64,000 bases of DNA from Emydura subglobosa (lineage: Eukaryota > Chordata > Testudines > Chelidae). Below are positions 36,105 to 47,147 of this stretch, in pieces. Under the pieces are notes generated by a model, which had not been told where the DNA came from, ran no database searches, and worked only from the letters and a program-made list of their open reading frames with translations. A program made the position numbers and the translations under genes. Positions within the stretch are counted from its first letter, which is position 1. Every line of letters starts with the position of its first letter. The stretch covers positions 34,021,383 to 34,085,382 of the forward strand of contig ML679966.1 in assembly GCA_007922225.1 (NCBI GenBank), in the 5' to 3' direction.

Positions 36105-37850
36105 TAGTCATTTTGTTGTTAGTAAACACAAAGGGAGGGAGGTCTGAACTAGAGGCTTCAACTTATTCCAATAGCTTTAATTGCTACTAGAATAAAAATG
36201 GATTAACAACTGGAACAAGATCCTCATGTGTCTTTCTCAAACAGCTGACAAAAACAGTTGCGCTTTATTCTATATGGCTCCCAGTTTTAGAAAAGCTTTT
36301 CTCTTTCTTGTCTTCACTGCAGCACATTCTTTCCATAGCTCCATACAGCCAGTCAATAAGCTGTGACTTCTCAGCATGCTTGTGAAGATGCACAGTACAA
36401 CGTCCCACTTAATCTACTGGAGATAATGCTGGCTAATGGAACGGGAGGATGATGTAATGAATATTGTGGCTTTAAGCCTACATCAGGTCTCTAAAATGGC
36501 TCAGAGCTCAACTAAAGTTTCTTCCTGCCTCTTAAACCCAGATGTCTAATATCTCATTTCCTAATTGCAGAGGCCACTCAGGAAAGATAACAGCATTATA
36601 ATTCAGTGATAACTTTAAAATATAAACAAAGAGTCAGATGTTCTTACATTTAAGGATACATGATTCCTTTGCACATTGCCGTAATATTCACACTAGAAAT
36701 TATAAAAAAGATGCTGCCAAAGAAAGATCCATTTATCTTAAAATATATATATCTTTACTCCACAGCAGTCAAAGAAGATTGATAAAATGCAAACAGAAAG
36801 GCTTTTAATAAACTAGAGCTGCATTGACATGTAAATGTGTTTTTAGAACAACATACAGCTGTCAACTTCAGTAGGACCACATTTCATACTAAAAAATATC
36901 AACATGCAATTTTAAAGAAAAATGTATTCATTTTTACCATAATAATTAGTATTTTCCTTCAAGTACTGATATCAATGTGTAAGTACAATTTTACCATTCT
37001 ATCTTCACTCCAAATTCTAAATCTGTTATAATTTACTTGTGACATATATACTAATAAAAAGAATGGAAAAATCTGTGTTTAATTCCAGACTTGAAATATT
37101 ACCTGAGGGAGAGAAAAAAAACTAAGGGATATAGAAAAATAATATATTCAAAAGCATTCATGTAATAAAACTCTTCTTTGTCATTAATATCACAAATGTA
37201 TGTTTCAAGTATAATTTTGTATATATTATTTTGCAATTAAAGATGTGGAAGAGGTCTTTAAAACAAGACTTCACAAGCACTTGAAAACTATATGAAAAAA
37301 TAAAACAAATTAAAAGACAAGGTCCCTACCGTGAGGTGCTTTCAATTAATATTAGAGGAGACCACTGAGGTAACATATAGTACTGAAATGGAAAGAAAGT
37401 AAGAGTTATAGTGATAAAACCAGAGAGTCACTCAGTTTTGGTTTGTGCACATACTGGCAGTTCAAAATTTATTTTTTTTAATTTTCTCAAAAATTTAAAC
37501 AGAAATTTTAGGAGTAAATAAATAGTTTATCCTGACACTACTTTGAAATGTCTATTTTAGTCAGTGCTTGCTGGGAATATATCCTGGCATCTCAGACAGC
37601 TATGGAAAATAATAGTTTTCCTATGATAAATTAATGTAGGTTACTCGTGCATGTAAGAAAGATAAATCAGGCCATAGTGTGGAATAACCTTCCATTGTGG
37701 TGACTCAAATACAGGAGATGAAAAAGCTGCTCAGTTGCACACCTCAAAACCTTGGTGATCTTCACTAATAGAATAATAGAGATCTAGTCTACACAGAGCT
37801 TGTACACCAATGTAACTGAACTGGTTTACAGACTGGATTACTTAAATTGG
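36105..37850. other. Unassigned intronic or flanking sequence
   Basis: 37318-37365 ('aaggtccctaccgtgaggtgctttcaatta') resembles an antisense L2-like 3' end. The remainder is AT-rich and unrecognised. Confidence 0.4.
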
Positions 37851-37854
37851 TGCA

Positions 37855-37930
37855 AACTGTGAATTGTTGCCATGCACCTGAATTATACTGCACTGCACTG
37901 CACTGTGAATTGTTGCCATGCACCTGAATG
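37855..37930. repeat. 46-bp period tandem duplication
   Basis: The phrase 'actgtgaattgttgccatgc acctgaat' appears at 37855 and again 46 bases later. The copies are joined by an (ACTGC)n run (37887-37903). Confidence 0.85.
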
Positions 37931-38428
37931 GGGTGTTCGGTTCCAAAACCCAGTGCTCTGGTGGGTGGGTGTGGGGAAGGACTTGTTTCCGGAGAAATCT
38001 GCTAAATACAGTATTTGTGGCAAGGAGGACAGTGCTGCAGATTTGGCCCACCCCCCATCCATGAAGATTCAGTCAATCATTTCAATACCAGCTAGGAGGG
38101 TAATACTGCAAAGAAATTTTTATCATATGATATTGGCTCAGCCAGTTGTAGTATGTCCAAAATCAAATGGTGGTTTTTCTTGCACAGAGTTATTTTTCAT
38201 AGAATAATTATATGTTATATGCCTGTTGTGTTTCATGTCAGTTATATACTCCACCACATATAAGCAATGTGATTTGTGGTGTAAGATGTGCCCTCGTGTG
38301 CAAAGGAGTAGAGAGTATGTACTCTTAAGTGGTTTAACGTTTCATTTCCTTGCCTTTATGGTTTAGTGTCAGTATTATATGTGTAGCAACCTGCTGCTTT
38401 ATAAGCAATTCTTTTGTCTGTTTGTATG

Positions 38429-39642
38429 TGTAGGAAGGTGCAGTGGCCTTCCTCAGAGCCTGGGCCCGAGGAAGGGCAGCAACGCCCAGAGCAGACACTG
38501 AAAGGGCAGGCAGCCCAGTCTGCCCGGCAACCAGAGAGCCAGCTAGTGATAGGCTCTGCCGGCCGACCAATCCGGCAAGAGAGAGGCAGAGCCTCAGCTG
38601 GGGCTGGGAGTATAAAGAGCAGACTCCACAGCTCAGTAAGGGACAGGCTGCTACCGGAGGCAGATGTGCCTTCCTGCCGGCTACAGCCAAGGCCTGAACC
38701 CAGCCGGGCCGCTGCCCCAAGCGAGCGTCTCCCGAAGCATAGGACCTGGGAACAGCCCAAGCGACCAAGCCCTAAGGGTTGAATAGGGCCTCCGGGCCCC
38801 CTAGACTGGCCTAGGCCTACTGGCCCCAAGGACTGGGCCAGGTCCCTGGGCCCCAGTGACTGGACCGAGTCCCCTGAGCCTGAGGGCTGGGAGATCCCCC
38901 CGAGGCCGGTCCCGACCTGGAAAAGCTGCCTGATGCCGAGCCCCCAGAGACAGGAAAGGACCTGGAGGAGCTGCCTGAGGCCGAGCCATCCCCCGAGCCC
39001 TGTGACCTGGAGGAGCTGCCTCTCGCAGAGGAGCTCCCCGCCTTGCTGCCTGTGGACGAGGAGGAACTGACGGGTCTACCCTGGGCCGTGTACTCCAGCG
39101 ACCCTGAGGACCCGGCGGACACAGGAACCTGGGGATATGCGGAGGAAGTGGACCAGGGATAGCCATAGCCGTGGCTGAGAAAGGGGCAAGCCCCATCGGC
39201 GTGTTGCAGTGGGAGTCCCGCCGACTGAGTGGCAACGCCTTTGCCACTGCTAGGGCCCTGGGCTGAGACACAATGGAGTCGGGTGGGCCTGCGTCCCCCT
39301 CCCTTTCCCTCCTTCCTTGTCCTCGCCATCCAATGAGTGATTACGCTGCCCCGCTCTCCTGATCAGAGGACACTCCGTGCTCGCCCGCCCTGCCAAGGGC
39401 CAAGGCACTACACTCCATGCTCACCCGCCCTGCCTGAGAGCTGGGGCGATAGACTGCTTGTTCGCCCGTCCTGCCAAGGGTCATGGTGATCAACTACCTG
39501 GCAGTTCGCCCTGCCTGAGGGCCCGGACTACAACTTATCCAGATGCTAACATTCCCCTTTTTAGACGGTGCAGTGGCCTTCCTCAGAGCCTGGGCCCGAA
39601 GAAGGGCCACAACGACCAGGCCGGGCAGGAGCCCTTACTACA
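38429..39642 (+). repeat. 5' LTR of the gypsy element
   Basis: The 1214-bp unit runs TG...CA. A TATA-like GTATAAAGAG lies near 38609-38618. The first ~45 bases (GGTGCAGTGGCCTTCCTCAG... from 38437) recur as a direct repeat near its 3' end (from 39567). GC-rich tandem subrepeats of the type 'gcccgccctgcctgaggg' lie at 39375-39530. Its length rests on the TG/CA ends and the element's target duplication, because the 3' LTR is incomplete. Open frames on both strands here are compositional. Confidence 0.7.
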
Positions 39643-39644
39643 TG

Positions 39645-39662
39645 TGGTGGAGAATGCGGGCA
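39645..39662 (+). other. Putative tRNA primer-binding site
   Basis: TGGTGGAGAATGCGGGCA begins two bases after the 5' LTR, the place and form (TGG start) of a primer-binding site. I cannot name the tRNA with confidence. Confidence 0.55.
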
Positions 39663-39745
39663 TCGCCTCCCCTCGACGCAAAGCGGGGGGAATGCCTGCC
39701 CTGCTAACAAGACCTCAGAATCCCATTCCAGGGGACCGGCTGGAG

Positions 39746-40618
39746 ATGGAGGTCGTGAAACTGCTGAAATGGTGGGCCATCGCCCAACAGCAGCAGCAAG
39801 CAGCCCAGCTACAACGGCAGTGGCAGCTGCTACAGACTCTGTGCACACAGCAACAGCAGCTGCTCCGGGACCTGGGAGCCCTGCAGCTGGAGTGGCAGCA
39901 GCTGTTGATGCTGCAGCTGGGTGCCCGGCGGCGCCCCCCCGCCAGGCCGGACAAACCCCGAGAGGGACCCAGGGGCCTGGGCCCATGCTTTGCCCATGGC
40001 CCACCAAGAGACCTCCACCCTCCATGTCTGACCCTGAGCTGTACTTACGGCATGGTGTACGCCGGAGAAGGGCGGGCCCGGGGACCCTCGGGCCTGAAGA
40101 CCACAATCATGGTGGGCCTGGCCAGGAGATGGGTCGAGGCCCTCATCGACTCTGGGTGTGGGCAGACCCTCATCCTGCGGGGCCTGGTCCCCAAGGACAG
40201 GAAGCCGCTGGGCAAAGTGGGTCTGCGCTGCATCCACGGGGACCTACGGTTCTATCCAACTATGCAGGTCCCGCTAACTATAGGACCATGGACCCAAGTC
40301 CTGTCCATGGGGCTGGCTCCCTGTCTACCTTACCTGGTGATCCTCGGATGGGACTGGCCCGCCTTTGCGGGGCTCCTCCAATGGGCGGGTAATGCCAAGG
40401 ACCCCGATGCCGGGGCCACCGAGAAAGAACCCCCCCCGAGGCACCAGACCCACCAGAGGGCGAGGACCAGCCGGACCCAGAGACCAAGGAACAAGGAGTC
40501 GGGATGGACCCGACTGATGAAGGCCCACTGCCCTCGGGCAACCCCATGGCCAACTTTTGCCAGGACCAGAGGGAGAACCCCACCCTCAGCCGGGCTTATG
40601 AACAGCTGGCTGCGGTAG
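39746..40618 (+). pseudogene. gag-protease remnant, frame still open
   Basis: From the ATG at 39746 (MEVVKLLKWWAIAQQQQQ) a 290-codon frame stays open to 40618. Its first ~70 residues are glutamine- and leucine-rich, like the start of a coiled-coil Gag. It then passes through a proline/arginine-rich linker straight to an aspartic protease: ALIDSGCGQTLI carries the catalytic DSG triad, and LVILGWDWP is the usual downstream ILG box. No capsid domain and no CCHC zinc knuckle are seen, so most of gag seems deleted. The frame also extends upstream into the LTR, but that part is not expected to be translated. The role in a live element would be to cleave the polyprotein. Confidence 0.7.
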
Positions 40619-40639
40619 ACGGGACACCGATCAATGCCC

Positions 40640-41775
40640 AACGAGCCACCCAGTGGCCTTGATTTGAGTTGCAGCAGGAGCGGCTGTACCGCCTGGAGAG
40701 AAACCTGCAAACTCAGCAACCACACGCCCAGCTGGTGGTGCCTCGACCCCACCATAAGGCCATCCTATGGTTGGCCCATGATGTCCCGGCAGCCAGACAC
40801 TTAGGCATGGACAAGACCCTAGCCCTTGTCCTCTCCCGATTTTATTGGCTGGGCATACACCGGGAGGCCCGGAACTACTGCACCTCCTACCCCGAATGTC
40901 AGCGAGTGGTGCCAGCAGGAGTTCCCCTGTCCCCATCCCCGTGGTCGGGACGCCCTTCCAACGGGTGGCCGTAGACCTGGTGGGGTCCCTAGAAAGGAGT
41001 GTGGCTGGGTTCTGCTACCTCCTGGTTCTATTCGACTACACCACCCAGTTCCCCAAGGCCATCCCACTGAGGAATACCACCGCCTGGACAGTGGCCAGTG
41101 AACTCGTCAAGGTGTTCGCCCAAGTCGGGATCCCCCAAGAGCTACTAACTGACCAGGGAACCAACTTCACCTCCCGACTGCTATGAGAAGTGTGCGCCAT
41201 CCCCGGGATTAGGAAGCTCAAGACCTCCGTCTACCATCCCCAAACCAAGGGCCTAGTCGAACGATTCAACTGCACACTAAAAAATATTATGTGAAAGTTC
41301 CCACCAGAGGACTTGCGACGGTGGGACCAACACATCCCGCCCTTACGCCTCGCCATCCGAGAAGTCCCGCAGGCTTCTATGCAGTTTTCCCCGTTTGAAC
41401 TATTGTATGGCCGTCAACCCCGGGGGATCCTGGACTTAATGAGAGAGCACTGGGAGCAGGCCCCATCACCATTGCAAGGGATGCTCCAATATATGCTCAC
41501 CCTACCGGAGAACCGCCGCCAAGCCGGGATGTTGGCCCAGGAAAACCTGCAAGCTGCCCAGCACAGACAGGCCCAGTCCTACAACCAGGGAGCCCGCACC
41601 CGACCTTTTGAGCTTGGGGACCAGGTCCTGGTGCTCCTGCCCTCCACCAAGTCCAAGCTGCTCGCCTGATGGCAGGGACCCTATGAGATCCTCTGGGCCA
41701 TGAGGCTGTGAATTATGAGGTTCGCTAACCCGACCGGTGAAAAAACAGGCAGGTGTACCATGTGAACCTGTTAAA
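40640..41775 (+). pseudogene. Gypsy integrase with GPY/F tail, stop-riddled
   Basis: The zinc-binding domain shows HDVPAARHLGMDKTLA and CTSYPEC (HHCC pattern, 40775-40900). The catalytic core shows VAVDLVGSLERS (first Asp, about 40965-41000), LLTDQGTNFTSRLL (second Asp, about 41140-41183) and GLVERFN (the Glu, about 41252-41272). A tail with WQGPYEILW (GPY/F module) follows and ends in VYHVNLLKP. Several premature stops are TGA where CGA arginine is expected (40660, 41184 and 41668 regions), typical of CpG decay. One frameshift lies near 40930. The domain directly follows protease. Confidence 0.82.
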
Positions 41776-41784
41776 ACCCTAGCG

Positions 41785-42521
41785 GGAGCGAGAGGTACTG
41801 CTGATCAACCCACAACCCCCAGACCCAGAGCTGGGCCCCCTGATACCCGAACAGGAGGAACCGAGAGAACACCAACTCAGGGACACCCTGAGTGGGCCCC
41901 AGCTCCGACAGGCTAGACACCTGATTGAGACCTTCGCTACAATCTTCACCGTCACTCCTGAAAAGACTGATCGGGTGTACCATGTCATAGAGACTTGACC
42001 CGGTGAGATCATGCAGACAGGGCCCGCTCACCTCCTCACCACCTCCAAGCAGCGGTAGAGGAGGAGGTCCAGGCCATGTTATGCTTGGGAGTCATTGAGC
42101 CCTCGACGAGTGAGTGGCGAACTCCGGTGGTACTAGTGCCCAAGCCCGACGGATCTTGGCGCTTTTGTAGTGATTTTCGGCGGGCCAATGAGATCTCCTA
42201 ATTCGACGCCTATCCCATGCCTTGCATTGACGAGCTACTCGACCGGCTCGGGGAGGCTCGACCTGACAAAGGGATATTGGCACATCCCCCAGTAGCCCGC
42301 TCTCGTGAGAAAATGGCCTTCACGACCCCCAGCGGCCTAGACCATTTCATCCGCATGCCCTTTGGACTACACGGGGCCCCCGCGACCTTCCAGAGGCTAA
42401 TGGATCAGCTTCTGGCCCCCCCACAAACTACGCTGCCACCTATTTGGACGACGTTGTCATCTATAGTCGAGACTGGGGCGACCACCTCAAACAGGTGGCC
42501 GCCATGCTGAGGACCCTCTGC
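41785..42521 (+). pseudogene. Gypsy reverse transcriptase, truncated after the catalytic box
   Basis: After the integrase tail comes a linker with LRQARHLIETFATIFTV. The reverse transcriptase follows: [54 protein letters not shown] and, in another frame, ATYLDDVVIYSRDWGDHLKQ with the YLDD catalytic pair (about 42436-42447). A short gap removes the first catalytic-aspartate region near 42262-42275. The sequence ends at 42521, joining the middle of the 3' LTR, so the thumb, connection and RNase H are missing. Confidence 0.82.
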
Positions 42522-42713
42522 GACTGCTTGCCCGCCTGCCCCGCCTGAGGGCCGGGGCAATCGACTACATGGCAGTCTGCCCTGCCTGAGGGCCCAGACT
42601 GTGACTTATCCGGACGCCAACATTCCCCTTTTTGGACGGTGCAGTGGCCTTCTTCAGAGCCTGGGCCCGAGGAAGGGCTGCAACGACCAGGCCAGGCAGG
42701 AGCCCTTACTACA
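42522..42713 (+). repeat. Truncated 3' LTR
   Basis: It aligns to the last ~190 bp of the 5' LTR (subrepeat region, 'aacattccccttttt', then the GGTGCAGTGGCC repeat) and ends TTACTACA before the GTATG duplication. The junction with RT falls at the shared phrase 'gactgcttg', consistent with a microhomology deletion. Confidence 0.8.
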
Positions 42714-42984
42714 GTATGTATATTAATACAGCCTTTCAACACTGTACATCATTTCAGCAAGCATTTCTTTTTTTCTTAATAGATGATAAAATATCAGGTC
42801 TCTTACTGTTATCAGTTTGGAAAGAAAGAGCAAAAAGATGCTGTGACTGGGCTTGTAAAGTTCACATTAAATTTGCAAGATTGTATTATTACAGTTGGTC
42901 TCTGTCTTCAACACTGGATTTCAGAGATAGTTTAGAAGAAGCTTTGTCAACCCAAAACATACAAAAGATGTAAGTCAGATCCCC

Positions 42985-43050
42985 CCTCCCCAAAAATTAT
43001 GAGATTGGCTTAATAGTCATGCGATTCTTTTAAATATACACTGTTTTTTT
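42985..43050. repeat. TCATGAG-like degenerate repeat
   Basis: 'attatgagattggc' and 'gtcatgcgattct' echo the units at 9014-9062 and probably belong to the same interspersed family. Confidence 0.35.
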
Positions 43051-43209
43051 TATTTGCCTTTTGGTTTTGACCCTTTAGTGTTCACATTTTCCAGCTCTTC
43101 ATCATAACCAAGGCCTGGTCTACACCTAAAACACCTAGCTTCATCACTCAAGGATGTAAAAAAGTTTCACATCCTGTGTGAGGTAGTTAAGGTCAGCCTA
43201 ACCCACAAT

Positions 43210-44244
43210 AGTTCCAGAGGGGTAGCCGTGTTAGTCTGTATACAGCAAAAACAACCAGAGTTCTGTGGCTCTTTAAAGACTAACAAATTTAATATTTGTA
43301 GGCATAAGCTTTCGAGAGACTTCAGCTCTCTTCTTCAGATGCAGTAATACAGAAATAGGTAACACAGAGGCATCTTATAAATATCCAGGTGCATTGAGAA
43401 CAATGGGGGAGATGGAGTCCGGTACGTAAGACCTAATGATGACCATTGAGTAGGAGGTGAGAATGGGTGAGCAAAGTAATTTACCTTCGGTAGTGAGATA
43501 GCCACTCCAAGTCTCTGTTTAAACCCAGTTTGAATGTGTCAAGTCTGCAGATCATTTCTAATTCAGCAGTTTCTCTTTGAAGTTTGTTTCTGGAGTTTTT
43601 TTTTGGAGAAGTACAGCAACTTTCAGGTCAGAGACAGAATGCCCTGGAGAATTAAAGTATTCTCCCACTGGTTTATGGATGTTGTTATTTTTTATGTCTG
43701 ATTTGTGTCCATTTATCCTTGTGCATAGTGATAGTCCAATTTGGCCAATGTACATGGCAGAGGGGCATTGCAGGCACATGATGGCATATATAACATTATT
43801 GGATATGCAGGTGAATGAGCACCTTATGGTGTGATTGATGTGGTTAGGACCAGTGATGATGTCATTAGAGACGATGTGTGGGCAGAGCTGAGTACTTCTC
43901 CAAAAACAGACTTCAAAGAGAAACTGCTGAATTAGAAATGATCTGCAGACTTGACACATTCAAACTGGGTTTAAACAGAGACTTGGAGTGGCTATCTCAC
44001 TACCGAAGGTAAATTACTTTGCTCACCCATTCTCACCTCCTACTCAATGGTCGTCATTAGGTCTTAAGTACCGGACTCCACCTCCCCCATTGTTCTCAAT
44101 GCACCTGGATATCTATAAGATGCCTCTGTGTTACCTATTTTCTGTATTACTGCATCTGAAGAAGAGAGCTGAAGTTTCTCAAAAGCTTATGCCTACAAAT
44201 ATTAAATTTGTTAGTCTTTAAAGTGCCACAGAACTCTCATTGTT
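43210..44244 (-). mobile_element. Penelope-like element with long inverted arms
   Basis: The insertion is bounded by a 12-bp duplication, CTAACCCACAAT (43198-43209) and CTAACCCGCAAT (44245-44256). Left arm 43257-43614 and right arm 43892-44237 are inverse copies with only scattered mismatches, separated by a 277-bp loop. The left arm extends to the family's full 3' tail (43210-43256), which the right arm lacks. So the right arm is an inverted duplicate of the 3' region, as known for Penelope terminal repeats. Confidence 0.82.
43559..43880 (-). pseudogene. Penelope GIY-YIG endonuclease fragment
   Basis: On minus, NVIYAIMCLQCPSAMYIGQI then GLSLCTRINGHKSDIK form a GIY-YIG nuclease core (IY...YIG, conserved Arg and His). 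PVGEYFNSPGHSV, carrying the expected Glu, and LKVAVLLQK follow. In Penelope elements this domain lies after reverse transcriptase and nicks DNA for insertion. The reverse transcriptase is absent here. The open frame begins upstream in the inverted right arm, so its first ~25 residues are antisense of the arm and not native. Confidence 0.8.
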
Positions 44245-44984
44245 CTAACCCGCAATGTAAATGCAGCCAACTTGATAGAAGAATTCTTCCATCAACCTAG
44301 CTACTGCTTCTGGAGAGGTTGGATTTACTATAGTGATAAAAGAAACCTTCTCACTGTACTAAGTGCCTGCACTACAATGGCATAGTTGCACTGCTGCAGC
44401 TGTAGCACCATAGCATTTGTAGTGTAGATGTATTTGATTTATTTTTTAAATAAAAACTGAGATACTTGTAGAATTGCATGACTCCAAGAACTGAGGCATT
44501 AAGAAAAACAGCAGATATCAGGAAGCAGTATTGCCAGCTCCTGTATCGGTTTACCGTTTTCAATATGATCAGGGACAATACCGACAAACAGAATTTCACC
44601 TGTTGACACCGGTGGTGAGTTTGGCCAAATAAGTCTTGTTTTCTCCATCATACCTAGAGATTGTTTCATTATTATCTCTGTGTAGTCATAGGTACTAATT
44701 ATTTTCTTTGGTAGACTTCTTAAGAGGAAATACGGACTTCTTTTAGAACTGACTGATGTATTAGAAAGTGTAAGGCCAGTTAAGAATTTGATATGCAAGC
44801 AGTATCTGAAAGCCGTATTATGAGCTGCCTCTAATTTTTCTGCAGGCTTATACTATTGAAATATTAGAAAGGGACTAGGTCAACATATTTAGGCTCAAGA
44901 CATACCCATTGAGGAACATAAACATTTCTCTTTTGATACTGCATGAAATTTACAGATTATGCACATGCATACATAAGTGGAGAA

Positions 44985-45190
44985 AGTATAGTCTAATGGA
45001 TGCTGGACTGTGGATCAGGACACTTTTTGTTCTATTCCCAGCTCTCTCACTGACCTGTTATATGATCTACACCAAGTGTCCTAACATCTCTGTGACTTGG
45101 TAACCTCAATTAACAGATGGGTAAAATAACTCCTTCCTTTGAAAGTCACTTGAAGATATATGGATGAAGAGATCTATGTAAACAACTAAG
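44985..45190 (+). repeat. MIR-like CORE-SINE
   Basis: It contains a diverged tRNA-like head ('gtctaatggatgctggactg'), then 'ttctattcccagctctctca', 'tgacctgttatatgatct', 'gggtaaaataactcc' and 'gatctatgtaa'. This is the full order of a sense MIR. Confidence 0.72.
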
Positions 45191-45194
45191 CTAC

Positions 45195-46990
45195 TGTTAC
45201 ACATACATTTTAGAATTCTCAATAATTTAAACAATTTGATTGTTTTGCCCCCAAGTTAAAGTTTACTTTAGACAATACATTAATATTTATAAAGTTACAG
45301 GTTCTGCACATGTAACTCACATGCTTTATACTAGAGCATTTGATTTTTAAGTCCAAAGAAAAGGAGAGAAGCAGTGGGGTGGACATGGATTTTAGTTTGA
45401 ATACTCTGTTTGTCTGTATGTGTACAGAAAGCACAGAAACACAAATCAGGTAGGACCCAGAAACATCCAGAACTAAGGTGTGCGGATACCAGACCAGTTC
45501 AGTAGTTGTTTCTGAAACTGTAGAAGTTTTCATTAAGGGCAAGGAGTCTCGAAATTTCCATGCATTCACCATCTGAAAGCTGTGCCAAATCAGAGTTTAG
45601 GGGAATAAACATAAGCATTAGCCCTGTAGACTCAAGTCGCTGATCAACCAGAACCAAGAAATGTGACTGCTGCCAGAGCTGGGTCCCAATTCCTGTACCA
45701 CTATGGAGGCAGAGGAGTGTTAATCCACCTTTATTTATGAGGGAAGCCCTCCATTAGGAAAACATTTAGTCCACTACAGTATGTTTTATGGATCTAGAGG
45801 GAGAGCTGGGAGGGAAGCATTTGAGTCACTCCCTAGAGGCTACAGAGCTTCTGGAACTTACATATAGCTATTAGCTAGTTGCTTTGAATTGGTATTTTAT
45901 CTCAGACACAGAGAGAGCACGAACGCAGGGGCAAAGCTCAATGAGGTGAGGGTTTGCACAGCTTTATTGACTTAGCTAAATTTATGGGGAACAGATAGCA
46001 CCATATAGAGTGATAGCCTTATAGAAATCCAGGGAATGGATACTTATCAAGCTCTGAAGAATCCATATAACATATTACATATTATAGCCATGCTACAGAG
46101 ATTGAGAAATCCTCTTGGAAAGAAGATCAGGAGGGGAATGTGTTTAGAAGTATAAAGGTGTAAACGTTATGTTGAAACTCTTCATTTAAATATATGTAAC
46201 AGCAACTAAGTGGGGAAGTCTGTATGAGGATCAATAGACTTACTACCTAATAGCATTTTAAAGTTATTCATAAGTATTCCAAATACTATTTACAGTGTTT
46301 GTGTGTGCATTAAATGTTTGTTTACTAAGAAATTGTGATACTCTTTGAAGCTCACTGAAAACTGATCTTAAATCTCATGGCTATTGTAGATAAAATCCTT
46401 GAATGTAGGTGTTAACTCTGTGTAATACTCTCAAACTCCTGAAAAGACAGCACTCTGGCATGAGCTTTAGCAAAGAGTTAAGCTGAGATGCATGAAAACA
46501 GGGAGTGTAATAAAATCATACACCATACTGCCTCAGCATCCCCCCTTACCCATTTCATATGCACTTAGAGCCAAATTCTTGAACATGTAAATAGATAACC
46601 TTCTGGGATTTTCAAGAGTGCTGAGGCTCCTAACTCTGACATCAATTGGCATTAGATGCCTAGGTGCTTTCATAAATCCCATTAGGCAACTTTCTGCATT
46701 ACCAGATACTTGCCACATTTAAATTTTGAAGACTACTTCTAAATATAAACAGTATCCACTATCACTATATCATTCTTTTATTTAAATTTCTAGCAAATAT
46801 GTAGATAGGATAGGTCCATTAGTTATGGACAAGAGGATCATCCAAAAAAAATGAATTTCTTTATTTTACATGTTCATTGATATATTGCTCAAAGTTTGTT
46901 TTTAACTCATTTTACTCCTGTTAAACTACATATTACCATTTTCTCATAATTCATGCATTTTACCTTTTTTCCCCTCCAACTTGGAAACTC
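45195..46990. other. Unassigned intronic sequence
   Basis: No gene, exon or known repeat recognised. The 117-codon minus frame at 45219-45572 has no domain. Confidence 0.4.
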
Positions 46991-46993
<3 letters not shown>

Positions 46994-47040
<47 letters not shown>

Positions 47041-47050
47041 NNNNNNNNNN

Positions 47051-47144
<94 letters not shown>
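46994..47144. repeat. Compound (GT)n-(GA)n microsatellite with assembly gap
   Basis: GT repeats run from 46994 to 47040, then 10 N (47041-47050), GT again to 47099 and GA to 47144. The true length across the gap is unknown. Long open frames on both strands here are repeat artefacts. Confidence 0.97.

Positions 47145-47147
<3 letters not shown>

Larger units (their letters stand above)
38429..42713 (+). mobile_element. Internally deleted Ty3/gypsy element with integrase upstream of reverse transcriptase
   Basis: A 4285-bp GC-rich island in AT-rich DNA starts TGTAGGAAGG, ends CTTACTACA and is flanked by a 5-bp duplication GTATG (38424-38428 and 42714-42718). In order it holds a 5' LTR, a primer-binding-like site, a gag/protease remnant, integrase, reverse transcriptase and a truncated 3' LTR. 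The order protease-integrase-RT is unlike standard gypsy elements (RT before integrase). It matches the Gmr1-like group described from deuterostomes. RNase H, the polypurine tract and the 5' part of the 3' LTR are deleted. Many stops make it inactive. Confidence 0.85.
43111..44432. mobile_element. MITE split by a Penelope-like insertion
   Basis: The left end GGCCTGGTCTACACCTA and the right end TAGTGTAGATGTA are inverse. The inner sequence resumes after the insertion with 'actacaatggcatagttgca'. No clean target duplication remains. Confidence 0.5.

Noticed and set aside
38334..39329. Long minus-strand open frames (144-170 codons)
   Set aside because: They lie in the GC-rich gypsy LTR, are Pro/Ser/Gly-rich in several frames at once and have no domain. 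They are composition artefacts.
43558..43959. Full 133-codon minus frame as an intact endonuclease protein
   Set aside because: Its first ~25 residues come from the inverted arm read antisense, so only the middle and C-terminal part is native GIY-YIG sequence.
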